In this document: piece by piece, positions 9,432 through 18,172 of the stretch
How the letters are laid out: every line of letters starts with the position of its first letter
Numbering within the stretch: the first letter of the stretch is position 1
DNA from: Terriglobales bacterium
Lineage (GTDB): Bacteria > Acidobacteriota > Terriglobia > Terriglobales > Acidobacteriaceae
Reading direction: 5' to 3'
Assembly: GCA_025980765.1 (NCBI GenBank)
Contig: JAICXB010000026.1
Span: forward strand, 1 to 58,757
DNA length: 58,757 bases
Made by a program: the position numbers and the translations under genes
The notes under the pieces: generated by a model
The model's input: the letters and a program-made list of their open reading frames with translations, nothing else
Database searches by the model: none
What the model was told of the DNA's origin: nothing

Positions 9432-10682
9432 ATGCTTAAGCGCGCAGTGATCACCGGCATGGGCGTGGTCAGTCCTAATGGGATTGGCAAGGACGCCTTT
9501 TGCCGAGCCATTCTTGATGGCAAGAGCGGCGTGAAGAGAATCACGCGCTTTGATGCAAGCGATTTGCCCGTACAGATCGCCGGAGAAATTTCCGAATTCG
9601 ACGAGTCCGTCTGGATCGACCGCCACGAGCGCAAGCACGTCTCCCGCGCGGTGCCTCTGGCGGTAGCGGCCTCCACTGAGGCGCTCGACGACGCCGGCGT
9701 GCGCTTCGATTCGTTGTCGCTCGAAGAAAAGCGTGGGATTGGGGTAATGCTGGGCAGCGGCGGCGGCGCGCAGGAATTCAGCGAAGAGCAGTATCGCCTA
9801 TATTTTGAAGGGAAGATCAAGCAGGTGAGCCTGTTCAGCATTCCCAGCGGAACCATGGGAACGCTTTCCAGCGAGATCAGCATGCGTTTCGGTTTTCGCG
9901 GACTGAGCCACGTTTTTACCACTGGCTGCACCTCTTCCACTGATGCCTTCGGACATGCGCTTCGCCAGGTACAACTGGGAGTTCTGCCGCAGGTGCTGGT
10001 TGGCGGCGTCGATGTGCCGCTTGCTCCCGGCATTCTCAAAGGCTTTTGTCTCATGAAGATCATGACGCCTTCGTGGAACCACGATCCCGAGCATGCGTCG
10101 CGGCCGTTTTCTCAGGACCGTAATGGCTTCGTAGTGGCTGAGGGCGCGTGGATGTTTGTGATGGAAGAGTTGGAGCACGCGCGCGCTCGTGGCGCAAAAA
10201 TCCACGCTGAAGTTGCGGGATACGGATCTACCTGCGAGGCCTTCCACCGCGTGCGCCTGGCGGAGTGCGGCGAGGAACCTGCACGAGCCATTGCAATTGC
10301 ATTGCAGGAGGCGCAACTCGCTCCCGAGCGCATCGACTACGTCAATCTCCACGGCACGTCCACCCAACTCAACGATCGCATCGAAACCCGCGCGCTGAAG
10401 CTCGCGCTGGGCGGCCACGCGTTTCACATACCGATGTCAGCGCTGAAGTCCCAAATTGGGCACCCGCAGGGCGCCTCCGGCGCTGCGGGAATCGCGGCCA
10501 CGTTGGTGGCGATGCACCACTCCGAGATCCCTCCTACCATCAATCTGGAGCAACCCGATCCCGAATGCGACCTCGATTATGTGCCGCTCCCGGGACGCAA
10601 GCGCGATGTTGAACACGCGATTTGCAACTGCATCGCGTTTGGATCCAAGAATTCCGCGCTCGTGCTGCGGAAGATCAGCTAG
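9432..10682 (+). CDS. Beta-ketoacyl-ACP synthase (FabF-like)
   Basis: A 416-residue thiolase-fold condensing enzyme that extends acyl chains on acyl carrier protein using malonyl-ACP. The Cys-His-His triad is visible: Cys166 in TTGCTSS, His307 in NLHGTSTQLND, and His344 in KSQIGHPQGASGAAG, with Lys339 nearby. The length matches FabF/KAS II. No acyl carrier protein or other fab gene is adjacent, so it may serve a specialised lipid or polyketide rather than core fatty acid synthesis; that is inference. It is divergent from hemW across about 90 bases. Confidence 0.9.
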   Translation: MLKRAVITGMGVVSPNGIGKDAFCRAILDGKSGVKRITRFDASDLPVQIAGEISEFDESVWIDRHERKHVSRAVPLAVAASTEALDDAGVRFDSLSLEEKRGIGVMLGSGGGAQEFSEEQYRLYFEGKIKQVSLFSIPSGTMGTLSSEISMRFGFRGLSHVFTTGCTSSTDAFGHALRQVQLGVLPQVLVGGVDVPLAPGILKGFCLMKIMTPSWNHDPEHASRPFSQDRNGFVVAEGAWMFVMEELEHARARGAKIHAEVAGYGSTCEAFHRVRLAECGEEPARAIAIALQEAQLAPERIDYVNLHGTSTQLNDRIETRALKLALGGHAFHIPMSALKSQIGHPQGASGAAGIAATLVAMHHSEIPPTINLEQPDPECDLDYVPLPGRKRDVEHAICNCIAFGSKNSALVLRKIS

Positions 10683-10758
10683 GACCTAACGGAGTCACGG
10701 AGACATGGAGGCCACAGAAGGAGATCTGTGAATGCCTTTCCTTTGATCAGATCCATTC

Positions 10759-10786
10759 TTGACATTGTGTCACATAATGTGGCACA
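10759..10786. promoter_or_regulatory. Operator of the vapBC-like operon
   Basis: A TTGACA hexamer at 10,759-10,764 is followed at once by a 21-base dyad at 10,766-10,786: TGTGTCACAT, a central A, then ATGTGGCACA. Nine of ten arm positions are complementary. It ends nine bases before the antitoxin ATG. Toxin-antitoxin operons of this kind are usually repressed by their own antitoxin at such a palindrome, so this is the likely operator. Confidence 0.65.
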
Positions 10787-10794
10787 TTTACCCT

Positions 10795-11037
10795 ATGACC
10801 AGCATCATGACCAGCATCAACCTCCGCCAGTTGCGGGATACGCGAAAGCTCAAAGCCTGGTTGCGTGCCGGGAAGATAGTCGAGCTTCGCGAGCGCGATC
10901 GCGTGATTGCCCGCATTGTTCCGGAATCCGCCCCACGTCCACCGATGCCCGATTTTGAGAAGTTACGGAAGGAGATGTTCGGAGACCGCATGGTGCCTGG
11001 AAGTGAACTACTACTTCGAGACCGAGGGCGATATTGA
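10795..11037 (+). CDS. Antitoxin of a type II system (VapB/Phd-like)
   Basis: An 80-residue protein with the pattern NLRQLRDTRKLKAWLRAGK followed by ELRERDRVIARIVPE, typical of Phd/YefM-like and VapB antitoxins: an N-terminal DNA-binding half and a C-terminal tail (about 50-80) that would wrap the toxin. It neutralises the PIN-domain toxin encoded just downstream and probably represses the operon at the palindrome in front of the gene. The ATG at 10,795 is chosen because it follows the operator; a second ATG at 10,807 is in frame and also possible. Its stop overlaps the toxin start. Confidence 0.8.
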   Translation: MTSIMTSINLRQLRDTRKLKAWLRAGKIVELRERDRVIARIVPESAPRPPMPDFEKLRKEMFGDRMVPGSELLLRDRGRY

Positions 11038-11474
11038 GTGTTTATGCTGACACAAGCGTAATCGTGTCAATTTACATGCTTGAACGCCATTCTTTGCGCG
11101 CGCAGCAATGGCTGGCCGCGGAGCCGGTCCTCTGGCTGACGCCTTTGCATGTGGCTGAGATGACGCATGCGATTGAACAGCATGTGTTTTGGAAGAAGTT
11201 AACTCCAGCGAACGCTGTTCGATTGCACGAGACATTCAAACATCACCGCGAGACCGGTTTCTGGCGGGAAGTCGCGTTTCCGGAATTTGCATTTGTTCGT
11301 TGTATGGACTTGGCCCGGCGCCACTGTAGTCGGCTGGGACTTCGTACCCTCGACACGCTGCACGTTGCTGCGGCGCTGGAATTGCGGGCATCGGCATTTT
11401 GGACGTTTGACGACCGGCAGGCCGCGCTCGCGAAAGCCGAGGATCTAAGGACACGCTCAATTCAAACCTGATTT
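11034..11474 (+). CDS. vapC: PIN-domain toxin (VapC-like ribonuclease)
   Basis: A 145-residue PIN-domain protein, a probable metal-dependent RNase. The acidic residues expected in the active site are visible: Asp6 (YADTSVIV), Glu42 (HVAEMTHA), Asp107 (LRTLDTLHVAAA) and Asp126/127 (WTFDDRQ). The TTG start overlaps the antitoxin stop (TTGA), which points to translational coupling. The size is slightly larger than many VapC proteins but normal for the group. The target RNA is not predictable from the sequence. Confidence 0.85.
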
Positions 11475-11572
11475 TCAGATTCAGGGGCAGTGATATCCAA
11501 ATCAGCATTAGCTAGACTCTTGCGAGATCAGCACGTCACCACATTTCCCATTCAAGGATTCGAATTCCGCCC

Positions 11573-12103
11573 ATGCGCCTCTTGACTCCTGGCTTCTGCA
11601 TTCTTTTCATTGGGATCTTTGCGATCGAAAGCTCCGCACAAAGTTCAAATTATGTGGCGCTATTTCGGCATGCATCTGTCCGAATTGAGACCGGGATCCC
11701 TGGGGAGAAGAGTTGTATGTTGATCTCCCCTGCCGGGGAATTCCGTCTGGAGAAAGGCTTGGCAATCAATGCTGGCCGTAAGAAGGCGAAAGTGTTCATT
11801 GCCTCTCTCTCTTCGGAGCAGATGGAGTCGCTACGGGCCTTGTTGAGCAGGCCCCAGATCCTTTCACTCAATACACCATCGAAACCAGGAGTTTCCTATG
11901 GTGTTCCCACACGCGATGCCGACATTTTTGCCGCCCAGATTCCACGAGGAGAAAAAATCCAATCCATTTACTTCATTCAAGATGACTACCACAGTAAATG
12001 GCCGCCCGGATTGAAGGACATTGAGAAGTGGTTCTTGAAAGTCTCTGGCCAGAAACGGGTGGAAGACAAGACAAAGCAACCCAACAACTGCGCTGCTCTT
12101 TAG
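11573..12103 (+). CDS. Secreted protein of unknown function
   Basis: A 176-residue protein with an N-terminal hydrophobic segment (about 5-22) ending in Ser-Ser-Ala-Gln, a probable signal peptide. The remainder is a mixed hydrophilic domain with one isolated Cys near the start of the mature part (GEKSCMLIS) and another near the C-terminus. I do not recognise the family. It stands alone between the toxin gene and the large propeller gene. Confidence 0.6.
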   Translation: MRLLTPGFCILFIGIFAIESSAQSSNYVALFRHASVRIETGIPGEKSCMLISPAGEFRLEKGLAINAGRKKAKVFIASLSSEQMESLRALLSRPQILSLNTPSKPGVSYGVPTRDADIFAAQIPRGEKIQSIYFIQDDYHSKWPPGLKDIEKWFLKVSGQKRVEDKTKQPNNCAAL

Positions 12104-12185
12104 TCGAGCATTTCCGCGCTTCCCCTTTTCTGCTCTAGCGCGTAGGATATTCCGTCCCATTCCACTACTTCGGAGTCATGCAGAA

Positions 12186-15100
12186 ATGAGCATTGCGTTG
12201 CGTCGCCTTTGCTACGTTCTATTTGTTCTTCTCGTCATCCCATCTGTTCTCGTTGCGCAGAAGCAAAAACAGTCGAAAAAGAGAGCCGCTGTTCCCGCAG
12301 CTACTAATGCGACTGCGACGAACCCGGCCAGTACAAATGAGACACAAAAGGAAAACGAAGACCCAGCCTTCAAAGGCCTTACCTGGCGGCAGGTTGGCCC
12401 ATTTCGGGGCGGACGCGTGCTGGCTGTCACCGGCGTAATTGGCGAGCCGAACACGTACTACTTCGGCGGAGTGGGCGGCGGCGTATGGAAGACGACCGAT
12501 GGCGGCGTGAGCTGGGTGCCGATGTCGGACAAAGAAAAGTTCTCATCGGTTGGGGCCATTGCGGTCGCGCCATCGGACCCGAACGTCGTGTACGTCGGTA
12601 CCGGTGAAGCTTGCATTCGCAACAACATTCTTGAAGGCAACGGCGTTTACAAGAGCACTGACGCAGGCAAGACGTGGCAGTTCATGGGGCTTGCAGATAC
12701 GCGCCATATCGGCCGGCTCACGGTCGATCCCAAGGACCCGAACGTCGTCTTCGTCGCCGCGCTGGGACACGCCTACGGACGCAACACCGAGCGCGGTGTC
12801 TTCCGCTCGACCGATGGCGGCAAGAACTGGACCAAGGTCCTATACAAAGATGATCAGACCGGCGCGATCGATATCGTCTTCGATCCGTCAAACTCTCATA
12901 TTCTCTATGCGGCGTTATGGCAGGCGTATCGCACGCCGTACTCAATGGTCAGCGGCGGCCCTGGCAGCGGAATTTACCGGTCGACCGACAGTGGCAGCAC
13001 ATGGAAGCACATTGAAGGCAATGGTCTGCCCTCTGGAGTCCTGGGCCGGATTGGCCTGGGCGTGTCGGCCGAGCCGAATCGCATTTACGCGCTGATCGAA
13101 GCCGACAAGGGCGGACTCTATCGCTCCGACGACGGCGGCGAGCACTGGCGCTTGATCAACGATGACCATCGTTTTCGCCAGCGGGCGTGGTACTACACCC
13201 ATCTGTTTGCCGATCCCAAGAATCCCGATGTCGTATACATCCTCAATACCGGCACTTATCGCTCGGTCGACGCCGGAAAGACCTTCACGCAATTGCGCAC
13301 TCCGCATGGCGACAATCACGGACTATGGATTGACCCCACCAATCCCAAACGGCTGATCAATTCCAATGACGGCGGCGCCGACATCAGCATCGACGGCGGC
13401 GAGAATTGGACTACGCAGGACAATCAGCCGACCGCGCAGTTCTATCACGTGATCGTCGATAACCAGTTCCCGTATCACATTTATGGGGCGCAGCAGGACA
13501 ACACCACGGTCGGTATCGCCAGCGCGACCAATCACGGAGGGATCGAACGCACAGACTGGGACCCGGTTGGTGGATGCGAGAGCGGATACATCGCTCCCGA
13601 TCCGCGCGATCCTGACATCGTTTACGCCGGCTGCTACGACGGCAGCATCACGCAGTTCAATAAGAAGACTGGCGAAGAGCGCGAGATGAATGCCTGGCCG
13701 CTGAACCCCATGGGCCATGGCGACGCCGATCTCAAGTACCGCTTCCAATGGACGGCGCCGATCGTGATCTCTCCGCACGATCCCAACGTGATCTACCACG
13801 GCGCACAGGTGCTGCTGAAGACAAGCGATCAGGGCTACCACTGGGAGGTCATCAGTCCGGACCTCACGCGCAATGATAAGAAGACGGAGCAATCATCCGG
13901 CGGCCCAATCACGCAGGACAACACCAGCGCCGAGTATTACGCGACCATCTTCACCATCGCCGAATCGCCGGTGCAAGCCGGCGCAATCTGGACCGGCAGC
14001 GACGATGGCATGGTGCACATCACTACCAATGGCGGCAAGAGCTGGGCAGATGTCACGCCGAAAGACGTTGCCGCCAACAGCCGTATCAGCCTGATTGAAG
14101 CTGGACACTTCAACGCCGGGACTGCATATGTGGCCGTCGATCGTCACGAGTCTGACGATTGGGCCCCCTATGCCTACAAGACCACTGACTTCGGCAAATC
14201 GTGGAAGCGAGTCAACGGCGATCTGCCGCCTGGAGCTGTCGTACGCGCGATCAGGGAGGATCCTAAACGCGAAGGGCTGCTCTATGCGGCAACGGAAACC
14301 GGCGTGTACGTTTCATTCGACGATGGTGGACACTGGCGCTCGTTGCAGCGCAATCTGCCTATGAGTTCCATGCGCGATCTGGCAGTCACCGATCGTGACC
14401 TCGTAGTCGCGACTCACGGACGCGCCTTCTGGGTGCTCGACGACATTTCTCCGCTGCGGCAGTACCAACCGCAGCAGGCGAATGCGGACGTCTTGTTGTA
14501 CAAACCCTCGACTGCATATCGCTTCTTCGGCGGCGGCTTTGGCGGCGGTCGCGGAGCCAACGGTCAGAACCCGCCGAGCGGCGCCATCATTTACTATTCG
14601 CTGAAGAACGCTTTAAACCCGCCCAAATCGGGAGAGGCGGCAACTTCCCAAACTGAACCCTCTACCACCGAGGAATCGCAGCCTTCGACTGCATCTCCGG
14701 AAAATCCGCCTACCCAGGCGACCAAAGAAGCGGCCCAGCAGCAGCCATCTGCGACTCCCAAGGAGAAAGCTCCGGCCGGCGCCAAGGCCGAGGCCGTAAA
14801 GGAATCGAGCACAAAAGAGGTGCCCGCTCCCGGCGCAGCGGAAAAGGCCAAACAAGAACATGTCACCGTCGAGATCCTCGACTCGACCGGCAAGGTGATT
14901 CGCACCATGCCGCCCAAAGAGCCCGAAATCCGCGAGAGCCAGGATGAAGAAGCCGGAGAAGGCTTCGGACGCCAGCGTCCCAGCAATCCCCCGGGGAATG
15001 CTGGGCTCAATCGATTCGTGTGGGACCTGCGCTACGACGACGCCGTCAAGGTTCCGCATGCGGTCCTCTGGGGCGGGAGCACGCGCGGTCCTGTGGCCGT

Positions 15101-15716
15101 GCCGGGACAATATCAGGTCCGCGTGACTGTACGCGGCCAGAGTTACACCCAGCCGCTCGAAATCAAAGAGGATCCAAGACTAAAGGTCACGCAGGCCGAT
15201 CTACAGAAGCAGTTCGATCTGCTCATGCAGATCCGCGAAGAGGTCAGCAAAGTGGATACGGCGGTAAACGAGATGAACAGCGTAAAGAAGCAGCTCGATG
15301 ATCTCGATAAGCGCCTGCCAAAGGACGATCATGGCACAACCGTGCGCGACGCCGGCAAGAAGCTGCAGCAGAAACTTCAGCCTATCGAGGACGCGCTGAT
15401 CCAATCCAAGGCCAAGAGCGGACAGGACGTGCTCAACTATCCCATCCGCCTCAACAATGAACTGGTGGCACTTGGGGGCTCGATATCGACGGCCGATGCG
15501 GCTCCCACTTCGCAATCCTATGAAGTTTTCAACATGCTGAAGCAGCGCAGCGATGAACAAGTGAGCAAATGGGAGGAGATGGTCAAGAGCGATTTGCCCT
15601 CTTTCAATCAGGTTGTGCAGCAACAACAAATTCCAGCTCTCATTTTGAATCCAGCCGCTCCGCCCTCTGCTGCCGCTCCCGGTGCGCAGGAAGATGATCC
15701 CGATGAAAAAAGATGA
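12186..15716 (+). CDS. Secreted VPS10/sortilin-like beta-propeller protein
   Basis: An 1176-residue exported protein with a signal peptide (about 5-25). From about residue 55 to 760 it carries many Asp-box repeats of the Ser/Thr-x-Asp-x-Gly-x-Thr-Trp type (KTTDGGVSWVPM, KSTDAGKTWQF, STDGGKNWTK, KTTDFGKSWKR), the signature of BNR/sortilin propellers. A Gly-rich segment, then a low-complexity Pro/Glu/Ala/Lys linker (about 820-900), leads to a C-terminal domain with a fibronectin-like strand pattern and a helical tail. Such proteins are abundant in Acidobacteriota and are often labelled glycosyl hydrolase; no catalytic residues can be named, so binding is as likely as catalysis. Confidence 0.88.
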   Translation: MSIALRRLCYVLFVLLVIPSVLVAQKQKQSKKRAAVPAATNATATNPASTNETQKENEDPAFKGLTWRQVGPFRGGRVLAVTGVIGEPNTYYFGGVGGGVWKTTDGGVSWVPMSDKEKFSSVGAIAVAPSDPNVVYVGTGEACIRNNILEGNGVYKSTDAGKTWQFMGLADTRHIGRLTVDPKDPNVVFVAALGHAYGRNTERGVFRSTDGGKNWTKVLYKDDQTGAIDIVFDPSNSHILYAALWQAYRTPYSMVSGGPGSGIYRSTDSGSTWKHIEGNGLPSGVLGRIGLGVSAEPNRIYALIEADKGGLYRSDDGGEHWRLINDDHRFRQRAWYYTHLFADPKNPDVVYILNTGTYRSVDAGKTFTQLRTPHGDNHGLWIDPTNPKRLINSNDGGADISIDGGENWTTQDNQPTAQFYHVIVDNQFPYHIYGAQQDNTTVGIASATNHGGIERTDWDPVGGCESGYIAPDPRDPDIVYAGCYDGSITQFNKKTGEEREMNAWPLNPMGHGDADLKYRFQWTAPIVISPHDPNVIYHGAQVLLKTSDQGYHWEVISPDLTRNDKKTEQSSGGPITQDNTSAEYYATIFTIAESPVQAGAIWTGSDDGMVHITTNGGKSWADVTPKDVAANSRISLIEAGHFNAGTAYVAVDRHESDDWAPYAYKTTDFGKSWKRVNGDLPPGAVVRAIREDPKREGLLYAATETGVYVSFDDGGHWRSLQRNLPMSSMRDLAVTDRDLVVATHGRAFWVLDDISPLRQYQPQQANADVLLYKPSTAYRFFGGGFGGGRGANGQNPPSGAIIYYSLKNALNPPKSGEAATSQTEPSTTEESQPSTASPENPPTQATKEAAQQQPSATPKEKAPAGAKAEAVKESSTKEVPAPGAAEKAKQEHVTVEILDSTGKVIRTMPPKEPEIRESQDEEAGEGFGRQRPSNPPGNAGLNRFVWDLRYDDAVKVPHAVLWGGSTRGPVAVPGQYQVRVTVRGQSYTQPLEIKEDPRLKVTQADLQKQFDLLMQIREEVSKVDTAVNEMNSVKKQLDDLDKRLPKDDHGTTVRDAGKKLQQKLQPIEDALIQSKAKSGQDVLNYPIRLNNELVALGGSISTADAAPTSQSYEVFNMLKQRSDEQVSKWEEMVKSDLPSFNQVVQQQQIPALILNPAAPPSAAAPGAQEDDPDEKR

Positions 15717-15884
15717 AACCGGTCGCGATCTTTTCGAGTATCTAGCAGAGTGATTCACCACGGAGGCTAGCAAATCGGGTGATTTCGTGATCGGGCGATT
15801 TTCAAATCGCGAAATTACAATCACCAAATCACGAAATCTGGTTGTCTCCGTGGTAAACCTGGGCCAAAAGGAAGTTGTTTCCCA
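15717..15884. repeat. Intergenic repeat of the TCGCGAAATC family
   Basis: This spacer contains inverted copies of words such as ATCGGGTGATTTCGTGATCG and AATCGCGAAATTAC (about 15,775-15,838). The same family occurs near 20,490, 38,945 and 42,945. The arms can pair with each other, so a hairpin at DNA or RNA level is possible. Confidence 0.55.
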
Positions 15885-16685
15885 ATGAGATCCCCCGTTT
15901 TGCGATTCTGTCTCGCTGTCCTGTTCCTGAGCGGCTGGGTTGCGCAAGCGAATGCCGGTCGCGCGCAGGAGATTAGCAACGGCATTTTCCATCTGAAGCC
16001 GCAGCGGCCGGTTGCCGAGTTGCGCGCCGAGGCGCTACGCGCTACTCCGCCGCAGGAAAAGGGCCAATTTCGCAAGCCCGATTTGGTGGAACTGGTCAAA
16101 CTTGACCCCACCATCAAGCTCGACATTCGCTATGCGAGCTCCGACAATTTCCTGAGCACTCCAATGTATTCGCAGGCGCGCGCCTTTCTGCAGCGCCCTG
16201 CGGCTGAGGCCCTGTTGCGCGCCGGTCAGAAGCTGCATGCGGAAGGCTATGGAATCGTCATCCACGATGCTTATCGGCCCTGGTACGTCACCAAAATGTT
16301 CTGGGACGCCACTCCCGACGACAAAAAAATCTTTGTTGCCGATCCCGCGCAAGGTTCCAAGCACAATCGCGGATGCGCTGTGGACATGAGCCTTTACGAC
16401 TTAAAAACCGGTAAAGAGGTCGCAATGCCCAGTGTCTATGACGAGATGACGCCGCGAGCCTTCGCCGATTATCCTGGCGGCACCGCCGAAGAACGACGCA
16501 CTCGCGCAATCCTGCGCACCGCAATGGAGTCTGAGGGATTCACCGTCTATCCGAATGAATGGTGGCACTTCGACTACAAGGACTGGCAGGACTTCCCGAT
16601 CATGAATGTGCGGTTCGAAGATTTGGGCAGCACAGTCCAATCCAAAGCGCATGGCGGTGGGTACATGCAGCTCAGCATCCACTGA
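15885..16685 (+). CDS. D-alanyl-D-alanine dipeptidase (VanX/DdpX-like)
   Basis: A 266-residue zinc dipeptidase of the VanX family, which cleaves D-Ala-D-Ala. The motif SKHNRGCAVDMS supplies His160 and Asp167, and NEWWHFDY supplies the catalytic Glu225 and zinc ligand His228; Arg131 in DAYRPW matches the transition-state arginine. A signal peptide (about 1-24) places it in the periplasm, which suits peptidoglycan turnover or use of D-Ala-D-Ala as food rather than cytoplasmic vancomycin resistance. No vanA or vanH homologue is adjacent. ATG at 15,885 follows an AAGGAAG ribosome binding site. Confidence 0.9.
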   Translation: MRSPVLRFCLAVLFLSGWVAQANAGRAQEISNGIFHLKPQRPVAELRAEALRATPPQEKGQFRKPDLVELVKLDPTIKLDIRYASSDNFLSTPMYSQARAFLQRPAAEALLRAGQKLHAEGYGIVIHDAYRPWYVTKMFWDATPDDKKIFVADPAQGSKHNRGCAVDMSLYDLKTGKEVAMPSVYDEMTPRAFADYPGGTAEERRTRAILRTAMESEGFTVYPNEWWHFDYKDWQDFPIMNVRFEDLGSTVQSKAHGGGYMQLSIH

Positions 16686-16695
16686 TCGCTCACGC

Positions 16696-16850
16696 TCGAA
16701 AACCCGACGCGGATTTCGCGGATGGGACGCGGATCAAACCTTAAAAATGATTGTGAATTGTCATTCCGAAGCGAGGAATCTGCTTTATAAGATTCCTGCT
16801 TTGCTTCAAATCCGCGTCCCATCAGCGCAATCCGCGTCGGATTTGTTTTC
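16696..16850. repeat. Inverted repeat rich in GCGGAT/ATCCGC
   Basis: The left half (about 16,702-16,735) reads GACGCGGATTTCGCGGATGG and onward, and the right half (about 16,808-16,842) is its approximate reverse complement. Between them is TGTCATTCCGAAGCGAGGAA, a degenerate form of the CATTCTGAGC element seen at 26,667. The block lies between convergent genes. Confidence 0.55.
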
Positions 16851-17870
16851 TTACGCCGCCGGCGCCATCGATCTGCTGGCGGCCTGTTGAATGAAGCGCT
16901 TCATCACGGTTGCCCACATCACCTTCTTGCGGACGGCGCTTTCTTTGGTTCCGCGTCCCTGCGCGAACATCGAGAGCAGTGTCCGCATCTTCAATACGCG
17001 AATGATCGCGTGTTCAGCCGGCGACACTTCGTAAGCTTCCAGGAAGCTTTCCTGCACTTTCGAAGTGATGGTGCGATTGCAGAAGGGATATTTCTCCAGT
17101 GCTTCCACGGCGGCGAGGAAGGTCGCTGCATCGTTGAATGAAATACCGTGCATGCTCATGCGTCCGTACTCGCAAACGCCCACGTTCTCTTCGTTGACGA
17201 CGATGTTTAATGGAGTGAAATCATTGAGCACAGCAGAGGAAGGAATGCTTTTTCTGGCTTTCAGCAGCGAATTCTTCGCGCCGGTGAGAATCATTCGGAT
17301 CGCGGCATCGTCGAGCCCCTCGCCGCGACAACTGAGGCACAGGGTTTCCAGTTCGCCCAGCAGCGCCTGCGCATCGAATGGCTGCGGCGCATCATTCGTG
17401 AGTTTGTGAAAGCTGCGCAACCACTCACCGGCTTTCGCTGCCGCGTCACGCAAGCAGGTATTGTCATCATAGCCAGGCAGCAAGGCTGCTTTCATCATCA
17501 TGGACTGTAACGGAACACCTTGGATTTTCTCCGTTACCACTGCACCCAGCGCGCTGAAGTTTCCTAATGGCCGAGGCACTCCCGGAAGCTTCTTGCGCGC
17601 GAACTCGCCGAACACCAGATCCAGGTTTTGGAACTCCTTGTGCGCCTGGTCGCGAGCTCGTTGTGGACCACCCTTGCCCGCGCGATACACCTTGGCAGCT
17701 ACTCGCTCGCTCCCATCCATAAAATCCACGACCACGTCATAGATGAAGTGGTCAGGTTTAGGAGTGTGTCCCACCACGCGTACATTGCGGAGGTCTCCGC
17801 GTCGGGGATAAAGCCGTGTCGCCGTCTTGCGGAGTTCGGCGACGATTTGATCCATCACGTTCTCAGACAT
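16851..17870 (-). CDS. Kinase-fold protein (APH-like), unknown substrate
   Basis: A 339-residue protein with the outline of an aminoglycoside-phosphotransferase/protein-kinase-like fold: a VAAKVYRAG strand with the possible ATP-binding Lys near 60, a Glu-containing helix, and NDFTPLNIVV (about 230) where kinases carry a catalytic Asp followed by x-x-x-x-Asn. His is replaced by Asn before the Asp, and the metal-binding DFG-like region reads CEYGRMS, so activity is uncertain. The longer frame begins at 17,921, but ATG at 17,870 is preferred as it starts MSENVMDQ with a GAGG upstream. Confidence 0.55.
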   Translation of the reverse strand: MSENVMDQIVAELRKTATRLYPRRGDLRNVRVVGHTPKPDHFIYDVVVDFMDGSERVAAKVYRAGKGGPQRARDQAHKEFQNLDLVFGEFARKKLPGVPRPLGNFSALGAVVTEKIQGVPLQSMMMKAALLPGYDDNTCLRDAAAKAGEWLRSFHKLTNDAPQPFDAQALLGELETLCLSCRGEGLDDAAIRMILTGAKNSLLKARKSIPSSAVLNDFTPLNIVVNEENVGVCEYGRMSMHGISFNDAATFLAAVEALEKYPFCNRTITSKVQESFLEAYEVSPAEHAIIRVLKMRTLLSMFAQGRGTKESAVRKKVMWATVMKRFIQQAASRSMAPAA

Positions 17871-18172
17871 CAGGGCCTCAGAAGACAACCAGGAGTAACT
17901 CGATGTGCGTTCGCACACCAAGACTTACGCATTCGGCAGGAGCAGTTTTGGTTCCAATTGCCAGAGCGCAGCACTGGAAGCCAACTAAATGAAAAGAGGC
18001 TGGATATCTTTCCGATGAGGGCGCTTGCTCGCGCTCACGAGGACAACATGGGAATGGCGATTCTCAAATTCGGCATGACGAGGGGTCAAAGCAAGACAAC
18101 AAACAATTTATGGGAAAGCCTGAGAACTGAAGAACTCCGTGCCCTGATATTCATTCCTTCGTGACCTTCGTG
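17871..18172. other. Spacer without a recognisable feature
   Basis: Between the kinase-fold gene and the end of the anti-sigma gene there are about 300 bases in which I see no gene, no strong hairpin and no repeat family. Confidence 0.5.

Noticed and set aside
9344..10063. N-terminal extension of hemW to 10,063
   Set aside because: It is antisense to the well-supported ketoacyl synthase gene and has no family similarity; the conserved start is at 9,343.
13323..13892. Minus-strand frame inside the sortilin-like gene
   Set aside because: Shadow of the plus-strand propeller gene, which has clear Asp-box repeats.
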